DNA from: Cryptomeria japonica
Lineage: Eukaryota; Streptophyta; Pinopsida; Cupressales; Cupressaceae
Direction: 5' to 3'
Assembly (NCBI RefSeq): GCF_030272615.1
Contig: NC_081410.1
Coordinates: 504,236,942 to 504,300,941, forward strand
DNA: 64,000 nt
The position numbers and the translations under genes were made by a program. Positions 1-10,330 of this stretch are shown here, piece after piece; position 1 is the stretch's first letter, and the number at the start of each line of letters is the position of its first letter. Below the pieces are notes generated by a model that was given only the letters and a program-made list of their open reading frames with translations, made no database searches and had not been told where the DNA came from.

Positions 1-318
1 CGACTGCAAGAACTGGAACTATTAGATGAAAGACGCCAACATGCTTATACTCATCTCAAAGCATATCAACAATGCATGTGCAGGAGCTACAATCACAAGG
101 TCATTCCTCGCAACTTCAAAGTTGGTGATCTAGTCCTCAAAGAAAATCCAAGAAATCAGCAGGATCGAGAAAAGAAAGGGAAATTTGAACCTAACTGGTT
201 GGGTCCCTATGTCATCATATCAGTCTATGGATCAGGTGCCTATCAAATAACAAATTCTGAAGGAGATGTGCTCGATGATCCAATTAACAGCATTCATCTG
301 AAAAAGTACTATACTTAA
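1..318 (+). CDS. Ty3/gypsy integrase C-terminal end (5' end outside window)
   Basis: The frame is open from base 1 to a TAA at 316-318 and encodes the last ~105 residues of a retrotransposon polyprotein. It shows the integrase C-terminal pattern: a helical stretch (LLDERRQHAYTHLKAY), then a KVGDLVLK strand, then the GPY-type motif FEPNWLGPYVI, then AYQI and a final HLKKYY. In the Ty3/gypsy family this domain binds DNA during integration of the cDNA. Everything upstream (gag, protease, reverse transcriptase, RNase H, integrase core) lies outside the window. The stop is followed by about 1.4 kb of non-coding DNA and then an antisense gene rather than directly by the LTR, so this element carries an extra region between pol and its 3' LTR. 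No chromodomain is visible. Confidence 0.85.
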   Translation, partial: RLQELELLDERRQHAYTHLKAYQQCMCRSYNHKVIPRNFKVGDLVLKENPRNQQDREKKGKFEPNWLGPYVIISVYGSGAYQITNSEGDVLDDPINSIHLKKYYT

Positions 319-1722
319 GGTAGCTTAGTGCACGAAAAAAAAAAAATCCAGAAAAAGCAAAAATACCAAGTACAATAAAAACAAACGGTGAAAACCTGGT
401 AAACAGGCACCCTTGTGAAAAACCGGCTTCTCTATCTATATCCATGCCATTTTATCCATCAAAAAATTATCGGCCATCGCCCGACACTTAGCATATCTCC
501 ATTCAGGACATACTTAGCGTAGTCACTATCCTGGGTTATCCATCTGTATCTATTCTCTTACCGCATACCACCATGACTTGAAATCACTATATGTATTCAC
601 AATCAAGAGGCACACTCAGCTAGGGGCATGTAAATCGTATCAATTTTGCAAACATTCAAGACATCAAGACTAGATACAAAACTCGACAGCATGACATCCA
701 ACAAACACAACTACGCTTCATCACAACAACCAAAACACAAACAATACACAAGAATCTCAAGGATGGATGATTTTCTGAAGTACTAAATGTTGCATTATAG
801 CATCAATGTCTTGATTATTTTGCATTTTGAACTTTTTAAATTATTGGAATCTTCTCCTTATCTCATAAAAAGCTTCAAAGCTGGAGATCATGAGGAACTT
901 CCAATATTTTCTTAGTCTTCTGTCTGGGAGGCGATCACTTGTACTGTGTGAGTACATGCCTCGCGACGTGATCCATCGAATATCACTGAAGGCTTGATTC
1001 CACTTCACGCATACAAATGATCAAATCTTGTCTGTTTACGCAATACGCACTCAGGTCGTCCTGGTTCAATTATACCTTGACGCTTGTGCTCTCTTGCAAA
1101 ATTAAATATCATGTAAATTTTTCTCAGGTCATTATGGTTCAATTATACCATTATGCTTGTATAAATTTTCAACATACCCAAAATCAATAAACTCTCCATG
1201 ATGATATTTACAAAAAAAGCAAATAAATGGTTATATCGGACGGCAAATATCGAATGAGAGATGCTCCAAAAACAATTAGTTGCATATCATTTACAATTAG
1301 TTGCATATCATAGTTGCATATCATTTTACAATTAGTTGCATATCATTTTACAATTAGTTACATATCATTCTTATCTCATTCATTACATATCATTTTGCAT
1401 CATTATTACATCATTTTTTTTTACATCATATCATATTACAATTAGTCGCATATTAAATCATACATCTCATTTTCAAGATACATCTCACAGCATATCAAAG
1501 CATACATCCTGCATCATACATTGCATCATCTATGTAAACATTACATCATCATATGACAAAGAACTAGCACACATAAACATGCATCCATCTACACATCACA
1601 TGATCAAAAATGGTGCCATCCATATAAATATCTCAAAAATGATCCAAAATGTACAAAATATGTCAAAACTGTGTCTAGTACAAAGAGTACAATGCTCAAA
1701 AATACAACAGAGACCATGTCTC
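319..1722. other. Spacer between pol and the antisense gene
   Basis: This stretch has no convincing coding frame; the ORFs across 1336-1743 come from low-complexity CATAT/ATTA repeats. It holds an A-run at 338-349, generic gypsy 3' non-coding sequence, and the tandem array described separately. Confidence 0.5.
1271..1450. repeat. Short tandem repeat, ~22 bp, ACAATTAGTTGCATATCATT
   Basis: About five imperfect copies of ACAATTAGTTGCATATCATT follow each other, with one internal deletion (TAGTTGCATATCA at 1311-1323) and decay toward the right. It sits in the spacer of gypsy element 1. No function is suggested by the sequence. Confidence 0.75.
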
Positions 1723-3686
1723 TCAAGTATGACTATCTCCTAACGGAGATGGTCTCGCTCCAGCTGCACCTGTCCCTGGATCTCCAGGAGGGTCCTGTCT
1801 AGCTCCAGATACGCTCGCCCCTGGATCTCTAGGAGGGTCCTGTCTCAGCGGCCCCGTCACACCTCGACTCTCCGATCGTGTCCTCGCAGTTCGAGATCGA
1901 CTCGATCTCGATTGTGCAAAGCTCTCCACTCATCGCTCTCTGGGTACTACAGCCTCATAATGCCGCCTATAATACTCAACCTCCTGTACTCTCCGTGTCA
2001 GCTCTCTCAGGGTGTCTCTCAATGGACCACCCGCCGCTGCTCTCTGTACACTCGCCAAGGCCTCCTCTACTCGACCCCCCGCTGCTCTATCTCCGTATCT
2101 CTCTCAATGGTCAACTGTGAAATCTGTCACTGATAGGTCAAAATCTGTGCCTGCAGCTGCTGCACAGTAATCTGTAGGGTTCAGATCTATGCATCCTCTA
2201 CATGACCCGGTACTCGAACCCGCAGTGGTCCCTATGTTGGAGGAACCCCTCCCACTCGCCCTATCCTTGGTACTGGAGGTGGGAGTATATCTACCCTCCT
2301 CCTCTGAGCTGGTCGCACCATCTCCTCCTCACCTCCCACTGTCGCCAAAACCTCCGTCACTCTCCCCTCTCTCCCAGCTCTGATAGCCAATCCTCCTCTT
2401 CCCCTCTCAATCCTCCCCTGCCGTACCGCTCTCTCCACACCTCTGCCACCCTGCCTCCCCCTGGCTCCTCTACCTCCTCCATCATCTCCATCATCTCCGT
2501 CATCTCCATCATCTCCCCCCTCCTCTCCATCCAAATCAAATGCTGGCCTCATCTCCTCGGGATCTGAGATCCTCGCCACTGCCCGCGCAGTAAACAAACG
2601 GGCGAACTCCTCTGTCATCCCGGCATCCTGTATCTCTGGGGCATAGTCCCAAACCTATCCAGCTAATCCTGTAAACTCCTCTATGGCCACGGCACTATCA
2701 ATAGTCGGCCCCCAATTGGCCACATCCTACTGCCGCCGTGCATACAAGCATGCTCCCTGTGGAATTCCTTGCTGCCTCCCGAACTGCCGCAAAACTCTGG
2801 TCACCAAAAACTACTCAATGACGAACGGAGTCCTCCCAATTAGATACCTTGTCATGAAAATGAACAGCATCTCTATCCCATCCTCTGCCCACACCTCGCA
2901 ACCTGTATACGGTCTCCAAGTGACCGTATCTATGTCATCAAAAACTCTCCTCCAGTGCTCTAGTTTGCCCAACTTACGCTGGACAACTAGGCCTCTGTAT
3001 CCATAAGCGTATGCTGCACCTACGGGCCTATCTCTGTCTGCCACTGGCCTCGCTACTGGGATGTGCTCCCAGCACCATACCTGTAATAGGGTCACACCCG
3101 CTGATAAGCTCCCATAACCGAGGTATACTACCTCATGCAGGCTCCGGTAAAGATGAGCCAACATCGTTGACCCCCACGCAAATCTCCGACCCTGTGTAAC
3201 CATCTGCTCCAGGACCAGCCCCCATCCTACTGAAAATCCCTTTGACTTGCGATCAGGACAAAGGAATCCCCCAATGAATCCTGCCAATACAGATGGCAGC
3301 GGTGCATAATCCAGATCCAAAAACTCCTGCCAGGGGATCTCATAGCCACAGACACTCTCATCATGAAATATACGATGCAGTGCCTCTGTGCCGCCCTCCT
3401 CGGTCTGCTCATAAGGTAAATTGGCCCCTACCACAGGAATGCACAAAATCCAGTAACAATCCTCCGGTGTCACGGTCATCTCTCCAGTGGCAAAATGAAA
3501 GGTGTTTGTGTCGCTATGCCACCTCTCTGCCAATGCTGTCAAAAGTCCCCGGTTCACAGTGAACCGAGGCATATCCAGAAGCGAGGTCAATCCACATCTC
3601 TCTATAATATCCAAGTCTGCCTGTGACAGACATGGTATCAGCGTCCATAGTCTCGGGAATCTCTCCCTTGACTGTACAATACCCAA
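1723..3686 (-). pseudogene. Plant mobile domain (PMD, aminotransferase-like) protein, antisense in gypsy element 1
   Basis: On the strand opposite to pol, 3686-2811 encodes a ~291-residue PMD domain: NRGLLTALAERWHSDTNTF, then TGEMTVTPEDCYWILCIPVVG, a PLPSVLAGFIGGF segment, and a GWGLVLEQM...WGSTMLAHLYRSL helix region. In the PMD family this core is shared with MAIN/MAIL1-like plant proteins and many retrotransposon-borne copies; it is not a real aminotransferase. A TAG (2811-2813) ends the frame, but coding continues in the same frame through a second TAG near 2657 to an acidic Gly/Asp tract and Arg/Gly-rich region (2618-2232). After a frameshift it reaches a coiled, Arg/Ser-rich tail (1929-1723). 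The frame at 3686 opens with TTG, not ATG, and homology with the copy at 48057-48380 extends ~10 residues further upstream, so the true start is lost or upstream of a splice or frameshift. The gene is decayed but the domain is clear. Confidence 0.8.
2475..2520 (-). repeat. CATCATCTC trinucleotide-like repeat encoding a GDDGDD tract
   Basis: Repeated ATCTCC/GTCATC units on the plus strand read as (Gly-Asp-Asp)n on the minus strand, within the PMD protein's C-terminal extension. The tract separates the folded PMD domain from an Arg/Gly-rich tail, so the protein would have alternating strongly acidic and strongly basic disordered segments. Confidence 0.7.
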
Positions 3687-3828
3687 ACGCTCCTATCGAC
3701 AAACAAAAAAAAATCCAATATCAGTTTCCACATCAACACAAAGATATCAAAAATCAAACTTACATCAACAACATGAAACAATTTGCTCATCTACAATCAC
3801 AGTTCAACATCTTATCATTTCATATCAA

Positions 3829-3921
3829 CTTGTAACACAACTCAAGTTCTTCAAAAACTATATCAAAACTTGTAAAACAACTCAAGTTTCCAACCCATAT
3901 CGGCTTGTAAAACAACTCAGG
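3829..3921. repeat. Three copies of an 18-bp motif CTTGTAAAACAACTCAAG
   Basis: Near-identical 18-mers lie at 3829-3846, 3869-3886 and 3904-3921, 35-40 bp apart. They lie in the leader between the antisense PMD gene and the GCGCTA array. Confidence 0.7.
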
Positions 3922-4124
3922 CTTTCATACACATTGAACTTGAAACAGACAAACGCAAATACATCAGTTTCTGATCAAAACAACAGCTTGATAATCTATA
4001 CATCACTTGGAAAATTGCACATCAAAACAAGTTATACAAATACTCATCTTGGATAAATGCATCAAAAACACGACAGGCACACAAAACCACAACTTTTCAA
4101 ACTCGGCCAAAACTGCAAATTTTT

Positions 4125-4725
4125 CTTGGATGCGCTAAAACAGACCTTCACTGCGCTAAAACAAACCCACGCGCTAGGCTGCTTGTCCTATGCGCTAACC
4201 TATTTGTCCTATGCGCTAAATTCTGTCTACACGCTACTTTTTTCTTCCTAGGCACTAACCTATTTCTCTTATGCGCTAGAACATATCTACGCGCTAATCT
4301 ACTCTTCCTAAGTGCTACCCTTCTAGTCCTATGCGCTAGGTTAGTCCTACGCGCTAAACCCCCTTTTCAATGCGAACCCTGGCGGCTCTTATGCACTAGG
4401 TCATACCTACGCGCTACCCTATTTCTCTGATGCGCTACCTGAGCCTTTGCATGTGCTGTTCTAAGTGCACGCGCTAAACTAAATGTCCTATGCGCTAGCA
4501 AAACATTTTCGGACGCAAACCCTAAAATTGACCTAGATGTGCTATTCTACGCTTCGTATGCGCTAAATTACGCTTTAGACGCGCTAAACCGAAAAACCCG
4601 AAGTTTAAAAATCAAAAACACACCTGAAAATGACAAAATGAAAAATCCAAAAGGGGTCAAAAATGTTGACTTACTGGTGGTCCACGCGCTACTGGTCTCC
4701 AGTACCTCCGAACGCGCTCGAAACG
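4125..4725 (-). repeat. ~20-bp tandem array with GCGCTA core, upstream of the antisense PMD gene
   Basis: I count 16 exact GCGCTA hexamers here plus variants (GTGCTA, GCACTA, ACGCTA). From 4190 to 4460 they recur every ~20 bp, with a unit close to TCCTAYGCGCTAAACTATTT. In the PMD gene's direction the array lies ~440 bp upstream of the recognisable coding start and downstream of a minus-strand TATAAAA at 4826-4832, so it would fall in the transcript leader or proximal promoter. The GTGCTA/GCACTA variants are what CpG deamination of GCGCTA gives. A matching array sits at the same place in the second PMD element (48720-48990). Confidence 0.75.
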
Positions 4726-4825
4726 GTGTCTGTGATAAGGAATAGGCATTTTTCTCTCCAGAGCAAATTCTCTTTTCTTCAAAGTCAATAAAGCACAAAT
4801 GACTTTAAATCAACCCCTTTTCCCC

Positions 4826-4832
4826 TTTTATA
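4826..4832 (-). promoter_or_regulatory. Candidate TATA box of the antisense PMD transcript
   Basis: TATAAAA on the minus strand, in the context CTTATAAAAGGGG, ~100 bp upstream of the GCGCTA array. The second PMD element also has a minus-strand TATAAAA (49253-49259) in the corresponding region. The context is AT-rich, so either match alone could be chance. Confidence 0.4.
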
Positions 4833-5181
4833 AGAGGAAAATGAAATTAGGGTTAGCCAACTGGACCTGTAATATGGTTGCGGTCTCACCTATACCAAAA
4901 CAGTTGTATCTTATCCGGAGATGAATCAATTTACACACTTTCTACAAGCACGGAATCCTACACATCATACGAACTTCATCAATTTAAATCAAAAAATTTC
5001 AAAAAAATATTGATTCATCTCCTGAGCGGGCATCACCATCAAATCTCGAATCTGGGGCATCACATCAAATCTGGGGCACGACTGACAAATCAAAAGAGCG
5101 ACACAACAAAAATTGCATTTGATCATAAATCACGATAAAGCATCATTTTCTTTGAAATAACATGTGCACACACATCACTTC

Positions 5182-5195
5182 AAAGAGGGGCAAAA
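5182..5195 (+). other. Polypurine tract of gypsy element 1
   Basis: AAAGAGGGGCAAAA directly precedes the LTR start TGTAGACG. The identical 14-mer precedes the 3' LTR of the related element at 49497-49510. It primes plus-strand cDNA synthesis in LTR elements and fixes the element's orientation as plus. Confidence 0.85.
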
Positions 5196-6690
5196 TGTAG
5201 ACGTATAAAAATGACCATATTCCTAAATGAATATTTTATGTTCATTTCCCTATTTAATTAAATCCAATTTAATTAAATTATCCACATTCTTCTATTTTAT
5301 TAAATAAATTATTCAATTTATTTAAATAAAATTCACTATACCATTTAATGAATAAATCATTTTATTCAATTAAATCCCCCTAGCCACTTTTAATTAAATT
5401 CAAATTTAATTAAATAGTTATCCTAAATTGAATAAATCTAATTTATTTAATTTCTCCAAATTGCAACCAAATTGAATGAAATTCTTTATTTCAATTAAAT
5501 CCTATTATCTCTCCATCCACTTGCAAAATCCCAAACCCCTTCCTAATCCCTTCTAGAATCTTCTAAACGCTTCTAATTAACCTAACCCTCCTCTAAATTT
5601 TGTCACATCCCTAAGCAAAGGGAAGTCACTTCTCAAAAACTTTAAAGTCTTTGATAACCATTGAAGGTTTTCAACCTTCAACCACTAAAACCCTTAAAGT
5701 CTTTGAAAACCATTAAAGGCTTCCAACCTTCAACCACTTAATCCCTAAAGTCTCCAATAACCATTAATGGTTAATTCAAACCTTCCCACATGGTTAAAAC
5801 ATTTGTTTTGACTCAACCTCTATCCAACCCAAGGGTCTCATCAGGCCTTTAATGCTTTGACCATGATTATCTCTTAATCATTTGCACAAAGGTTTATCCT
5901 TGGATTAACTCTTAATCCAGTGGGTAATCCTAATTTAAACTTGACCCTTAGCCTTTAGATAACCATGAGGTCTTCTCAGGCCTTTAATGCCTCCAACCTC
6001 TTCTTTCAACCCAATCCTATGTTGACACTTGTCACCATTTCATTGGTACAAATTGTGCACATGGATCCCCAACTTTCAAACCTGGCCCTTGATTAAACCT
6101 TTCAATCCTGACCATCCATTGCCCTATTTGTGCTATAAATAGAGCTCTCATTCCTCCATTTTTAACAATCATCTTTCAAATTTGTAGCATCACACTTATG
6201 CTCAAATTCTTTCAAGCTTTCATTTCATATATGCTCATCATTTAGCCTCTTTTAGATCATAAATTAGACAAATATGCATGCTTAGATTACTTTCTTTATC
6301 ATTTTAGTTCAATCATAGACTAAATATAGTATGCTAGGATAGTATTCATACTAATCTTGTCATCTTATCATTTAGTTTATTGCATTTTTAGCATCATACA
6401 TAGCTTCACATCTATTTCATACTAAAATCAATCAAAAGCATCTCTCGTTTTCATATTTGCCATCCCTAAACCATTTTGCTCAGTGATCTGAGAGCAAAAA
6501 CATTGGTTTGAGGGACATTGTGAGATAGAGAACCATGGGACCCTCCTTGGGAAGCTGAGTAACACTACATTACTCCATAGCTTGCATCAAGAAGTCCTCT
6601 GTGTGTGTGTGGACTAGTTTTCTATAATATTTTCACATATTAATTTTTATTCGCCCACTTTTCCCGCATACAATACTTATGCTCCAACAT
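5196..6690 (+). repeat. 3' LTR of gypsy element 1
   Basis: The LTR starts TGTAGACG right after the polypurine tract. Its first ~280 bp are rich in AATTTAATTAAATT motifs, like the LTR at 49511. A TATAAATA at 6134-6141 is the likely Pol II promoter. A (TG)n run lies at ~6600-6611. No partner LTR is in the window, so the right end (near CTCCAACA at ~6690) is a guess. Confidence 0.65.
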
Positions 6691-6740
6691 GGCAAATATT
6701 AATGATCCCTGAGGGAAGAATGAGGGCCATTTTAACTACC

Positions 6741-8605
6741 TATCCAAATGTGGATATAATTACTTTGCCTCATGAGAGGCCTAGATTGGTGGTTCAACCA
6801 CCAGTTTAGGAAGTGGAGGAGGAAAGACTAGACTCTCCTCAATCTATTGGTTCCGTCATTGGTCCTACTTCCCATCCACCATCTTCCCCACCTAGGTATG
6901 ATGAACCTTCCTCTACTCCTACTAATTCTCATGTGTCATATGATCCCTCTCCTTCACAAATATTGCATGTAGAGGTGTATGGTTGCTTCATCCTCAAGTG
7001 GCCCACTTTATCAAATACTAGAAATCACAAGAGTCATCACTCCATTGCACACACTATCTTGAGGGAGAGACATTTCATTCCAAAATTATGAAGGCTTTGA
7101 ATTTCAAGGGGAGGCACCTCTACCTCCACATAGATTTGACACTAGATTGGGTGTCACAATTCAAAATCATTCTCAGGTTTGGGCCCTTGATCCTTAGTGA
7201 ATATATAAGGCAAAATTCCTTTGAGCAGTTCATGGGTGATCGTGATTTTATAAATACCAGGGAATTCTAGTAGTTTATGATAATAAATATAGTAAATGAG
7301 CTAGAGAGAAGAAAATGTATTAAGCTTGATATCTTAAAGGAAGATGAGAGGATAAGAGTTAATAATGAGCTATTGAAAGCTGCCAAAGAACAATTGGCTA
7401 CTATAACCCTTAAAATGGGAAGGCAAATTTTGAAGAAGAGTGGTGTTGTTTTGGAAGGATTGGATATCTCTTCTGCCATAGCTTTTCATACCTTAAGGAG
7501 AAGAAATGACATTGATTTAGAAACAATGGATTTGGTGCAAATGAACAGGGTGCTCTTAGGAGAAATTTTTTATGAACATCTTGATCAATTGGTAATCTGG
7601 TATCTGCATCCTGTCACAAGGAGACCATCTCTAAGCCATAAGATGGATCAATTATTTGGAAGTGTGCTTGTCAAGAGGGTAGCTGACACTACTATCACAG
7701 AGGCTAAAGACTTGAGCCTAAATTTGGCAAACTTTGTCCACAAGGTGGCAATAAAGGTCGATGAAGAGGTGATTATTCTAAGGGATAAAGTGAAAATATT
7801 TCAAGAATAGTTGTATTCAAGGCCAACATACAGGCCTCATGGCATGATTGAAAAACCTTCTAATGAAGTAATGGGATTGATAAGAGATTTTTATCAGGCC
7901 AAGATAGATATGACAAGATTGAATAATGAAATTGATAATTGAAAGCATATGCCTCAAGGATGGAAATGAAGGCTACAATAGAGATGGATCAATCATTATT
8001 TGAGTCAAAGATTAATACAATTCTGGATCATGCATATACAGCCTGGGATGAGCACAGAGAACTACTAGGACTCTTTGAAGAGCACTTGAGGTGGCATCAG
8101 TTCTTGGCCTTCTCACTATTTTATATGAGAAAAATGATCATAGTATTGGAGGTTTCCTTGGTTAGACCTCTCCCTACCTATTTGAATGATAATTATAACA
8201 TGTTTTCAAACAAGATTTGAAATGATGAAATAGACTTTCATCATTCATGGAATGTATACACAAAGGATAAAGGCAAAGCACGCGTGTTTCCAATGTTTGG
8301 TTACAAGACATATGCCAGTTCTCTTTGATAGGGAAAAGAGAAATATAGAAGGAAGAAAGGTCCTTAGACCTAAATCAAAATATAAAACAGACATTGGGGC
8401 AATGTTGGATCCAATATTGGCAGATATTCTTGCCGATGATGCACAATTACTCAAGAAGTTGGAGACATACATAGATGCACTATCAAGACTTGACAATGGG
8501 ATGATAAGAGTGGAGGTGGAAAGGTCAGAGATAGATGAAAATGACTACCAACTACATATCAGAAGACTCCAATATTTCAAGCAACATGGATTTGATGAAC
8601 TCTAA
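6741..8605 (+). pseudogene. Family X ORF, copy A (unrecognised repeat-borne protein)
   Basis: Four successive frames (6741-7091, 7088-7810, 7939-8220, 8252-8605) read as one decayed protein of roughly 600 residues. I do not recognise a domain. Visible features are a Pro/Ser-rich N-terminal third (PPSSPPRYDEPSSTPT), a DFINTREF motif followed by two adjacent TAG codons (7268-7273), a conserved IWYLHP...QLFGSVLVKRVADTT segment at ~7600-7690, and charged helical regions to the end. The IWYLHP block aligns with IWCLYP...LGNFMVYKVEDVT in copy B (25950-26040), and DFINTREF with DFINTSEF (25616), so this is a family and not chance ORFs. The breaks are TAG at 6807, 7268, 7271 and 7808 plus frameshifts. 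Confidence 0.55.
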
Positions 8606-9984
8606 TCCTTTCTCTTTTTTCTCAAAGTTTTTAAATTTTGAATTTTTGAATTTTTGTTTGCCACCTTTTTTTTAAAAGTTGCTTTATTTTTCTTCCTCTA
8701 GATATAATAAGCCATAAGAAGCATATTTCTTTGTTAGATGATAGATCTATGAAATTTTCAAAGGATATTAACTTTTATCTTCTCTACTAAATGCATATAT
8801 TTTATAAATATTTAATAAGTAGCTCTATGTCCATGTGTATTTAATAGGTTTGTAGGATTAACATACTTGCCAGCTTGATAAGAGAGCTCAAGTAAAGAAA
8901 AGGAGATTTCCATATCATCATCAGAAACTACCACTTATGAAGGAAGATATGAGAATGTATGTTCCTATTAGGGAACTCAAAAAGTTATTTTGTCTTTTCC
9001 TATAAGGCAGTTACCTAATTTTTAAAATTGTAAAAGATTCGAAGCTTGTTGCATCCTTAATTTTTCTATAAGAGGATAGTCAAGGCCTTGTGTCGAATCT
9101 CTAGAGAGGTCCAGAATAAGAAATTTATTTTTTAAGAGATATTTTTTCTCACCAAGGGTGAGTATCATACCTAGGAAGGCTCATAGTTTTGCAATATAGT
9201 ACCGTAATTAGTTTCATGTCCTATTTGCAATAATTTTACAAAGGATACACATAAGTACTTTTCAATTTTACAATATATTGAAATAAAGTTCAATGATTTC
9301 CAAGTTGTTCTCTATATTTGGTATCCAAAATCTTATTTAAATCAATGAATCAACGATTTTTGGTTTATGCTTCTACACTATGTTGTTGAACTTGGATTAA
9401 TTTAAGCTTCTTCTAAAGTAGAGGATTAAATTGCTTAATTTAGTCAAAGGGATTCTAAGTAGAGAACAAGTATTGGTTTTCAATTGGTAAATTTATTTAT
9501 TTTAAGATTAATATTAGGTATTAATCTTATTAGGAAAATGATGTTGAAGAGTTCACATATTTTTATATTGTAATAATGGTTTATCTTTCCCAATGGATGA
9601 GGCACTGGTTATAAAATTGTGTTGCTAACTGTGGTAGTGCAAGAAGAAATTTTATCAATACTTAAATCAAAACTTTTACTTCATGAATTTTATTTTGCAT
9701 TATTAGTAGTTAATTTGTTCTCATAGTAATTCAGAACATATATGCAAGGATGAAAGCCATATCCATAACCAGCCCCATGCCTAGGCTTGTGTTATTTTGC
9801 TAGTCAATATATTTTCCTTAAGTCTTTACACACATATTTTTTTTATTTTTCCTAAGTCATTGCTCGCCTATTATGTCCTAGTAACTTAATCTTCAAAGAA
9901 TGTTCTTTAAGTCACTCCTAAGTCATGGTCCCACTAGGAGGTCATCAATCCCAACTACTTGATCATGATACCAACATGGACAGA
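8606..9984. other. No gene seen
   Basis: AT-rich sequence with no coherent frame or recognisable repeat, following the stop of family X copy A. Confidence 0.5.
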
Positions 9985-10330
9985 TCGGTGAGATCATGCA
10001 CTTAGCGGAGGCTCTTATATTATCTTGTCGACTCACCTATGCATATGTAGATGGACAATTAAAAAGAGAAATATTGTTGGTGAGATTCCACATCTTGGTG
10101 ACATTTAAATATCATCTTGCCAACTCACCAATGCATACATGGATGTACACATCAGAAGAAATGACCATCGGAAAAATATTCTTACACATACCAATGACTC
10201 AATGATGGAGGAGGTTTCTAAACCATGATAGATATGTGGCGTCCATGTCATTAGGTAGTGGAATCAACAAAATGATGTCAGGAGTGAGATGATGACACAT
10301 GGGAAAGTTCAGCATCCAGTCGAGACAAAA
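9985..10330 (+). repeat. Dispersed repeat, related to 54640-54840
   Basis: The segment shares CATCTTGCCAACTY...ATG(C/T)A(T)A(C)ATGGATG(T/C)ACA, GAARRRATGACCATCG and GATGACACATG with 54640-54840. Within itself it has an imperfect direct duplication of GGTGAGAT...CATCTTGYCRACTCACC (9985-10040 and 10080-10130). At the other locus the tandem duplicate lacks it, so it behaves as a small mobile insert. Class unknown. Confidence 0.5.

Larger units (their letters stand above)
1..6690 (+). mobile_element. Ty3/gypsy element 1, 3' half, carrying an antisense PMD gene
   Basis: In element orientation the order is end of pol (1-318), spacer, antisense plant-mobile-domain gene (1723-3686), GCGCTA array, polypurine tract (5182-5195), 3' LTR (from 5196). 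The 5' part and the left target-site duplication are outside the window, so the right boundary (~6690) cannot be checked and is approximate. The same order from PMD to LTR is found in the related element at 38215-50625, which is why I assign the pol end and the PMD gene to one element. Confidence 0.75.

Noticed and set aside
1271-1450. CRISPR-like regular spacing
   Set aside because: Imperfect direct tandem repeats without unique spacers, in a plant retroelement; not a CRISPR array.
2189-2567. Plus-strand ORFs opposite the PMD tail
   Set aside because: Pro/Ser/Leu-rich complements of the Gly/Asp/Arg-rich minus-strand tail; shadows.
3502-4056. 184-codon plus-strand ORF
   Set aside because: Starts opposite the PMD core and continues into low-complexity leader; no similarity to anything in the element.
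4125-4725. GCGCTA array as a CRISPR or tRNA-derived repeat
   Set aside because: Core of only 6-8 bp in a ~20-bp diverged unit; no spacers of defined length and no tRNA fold.
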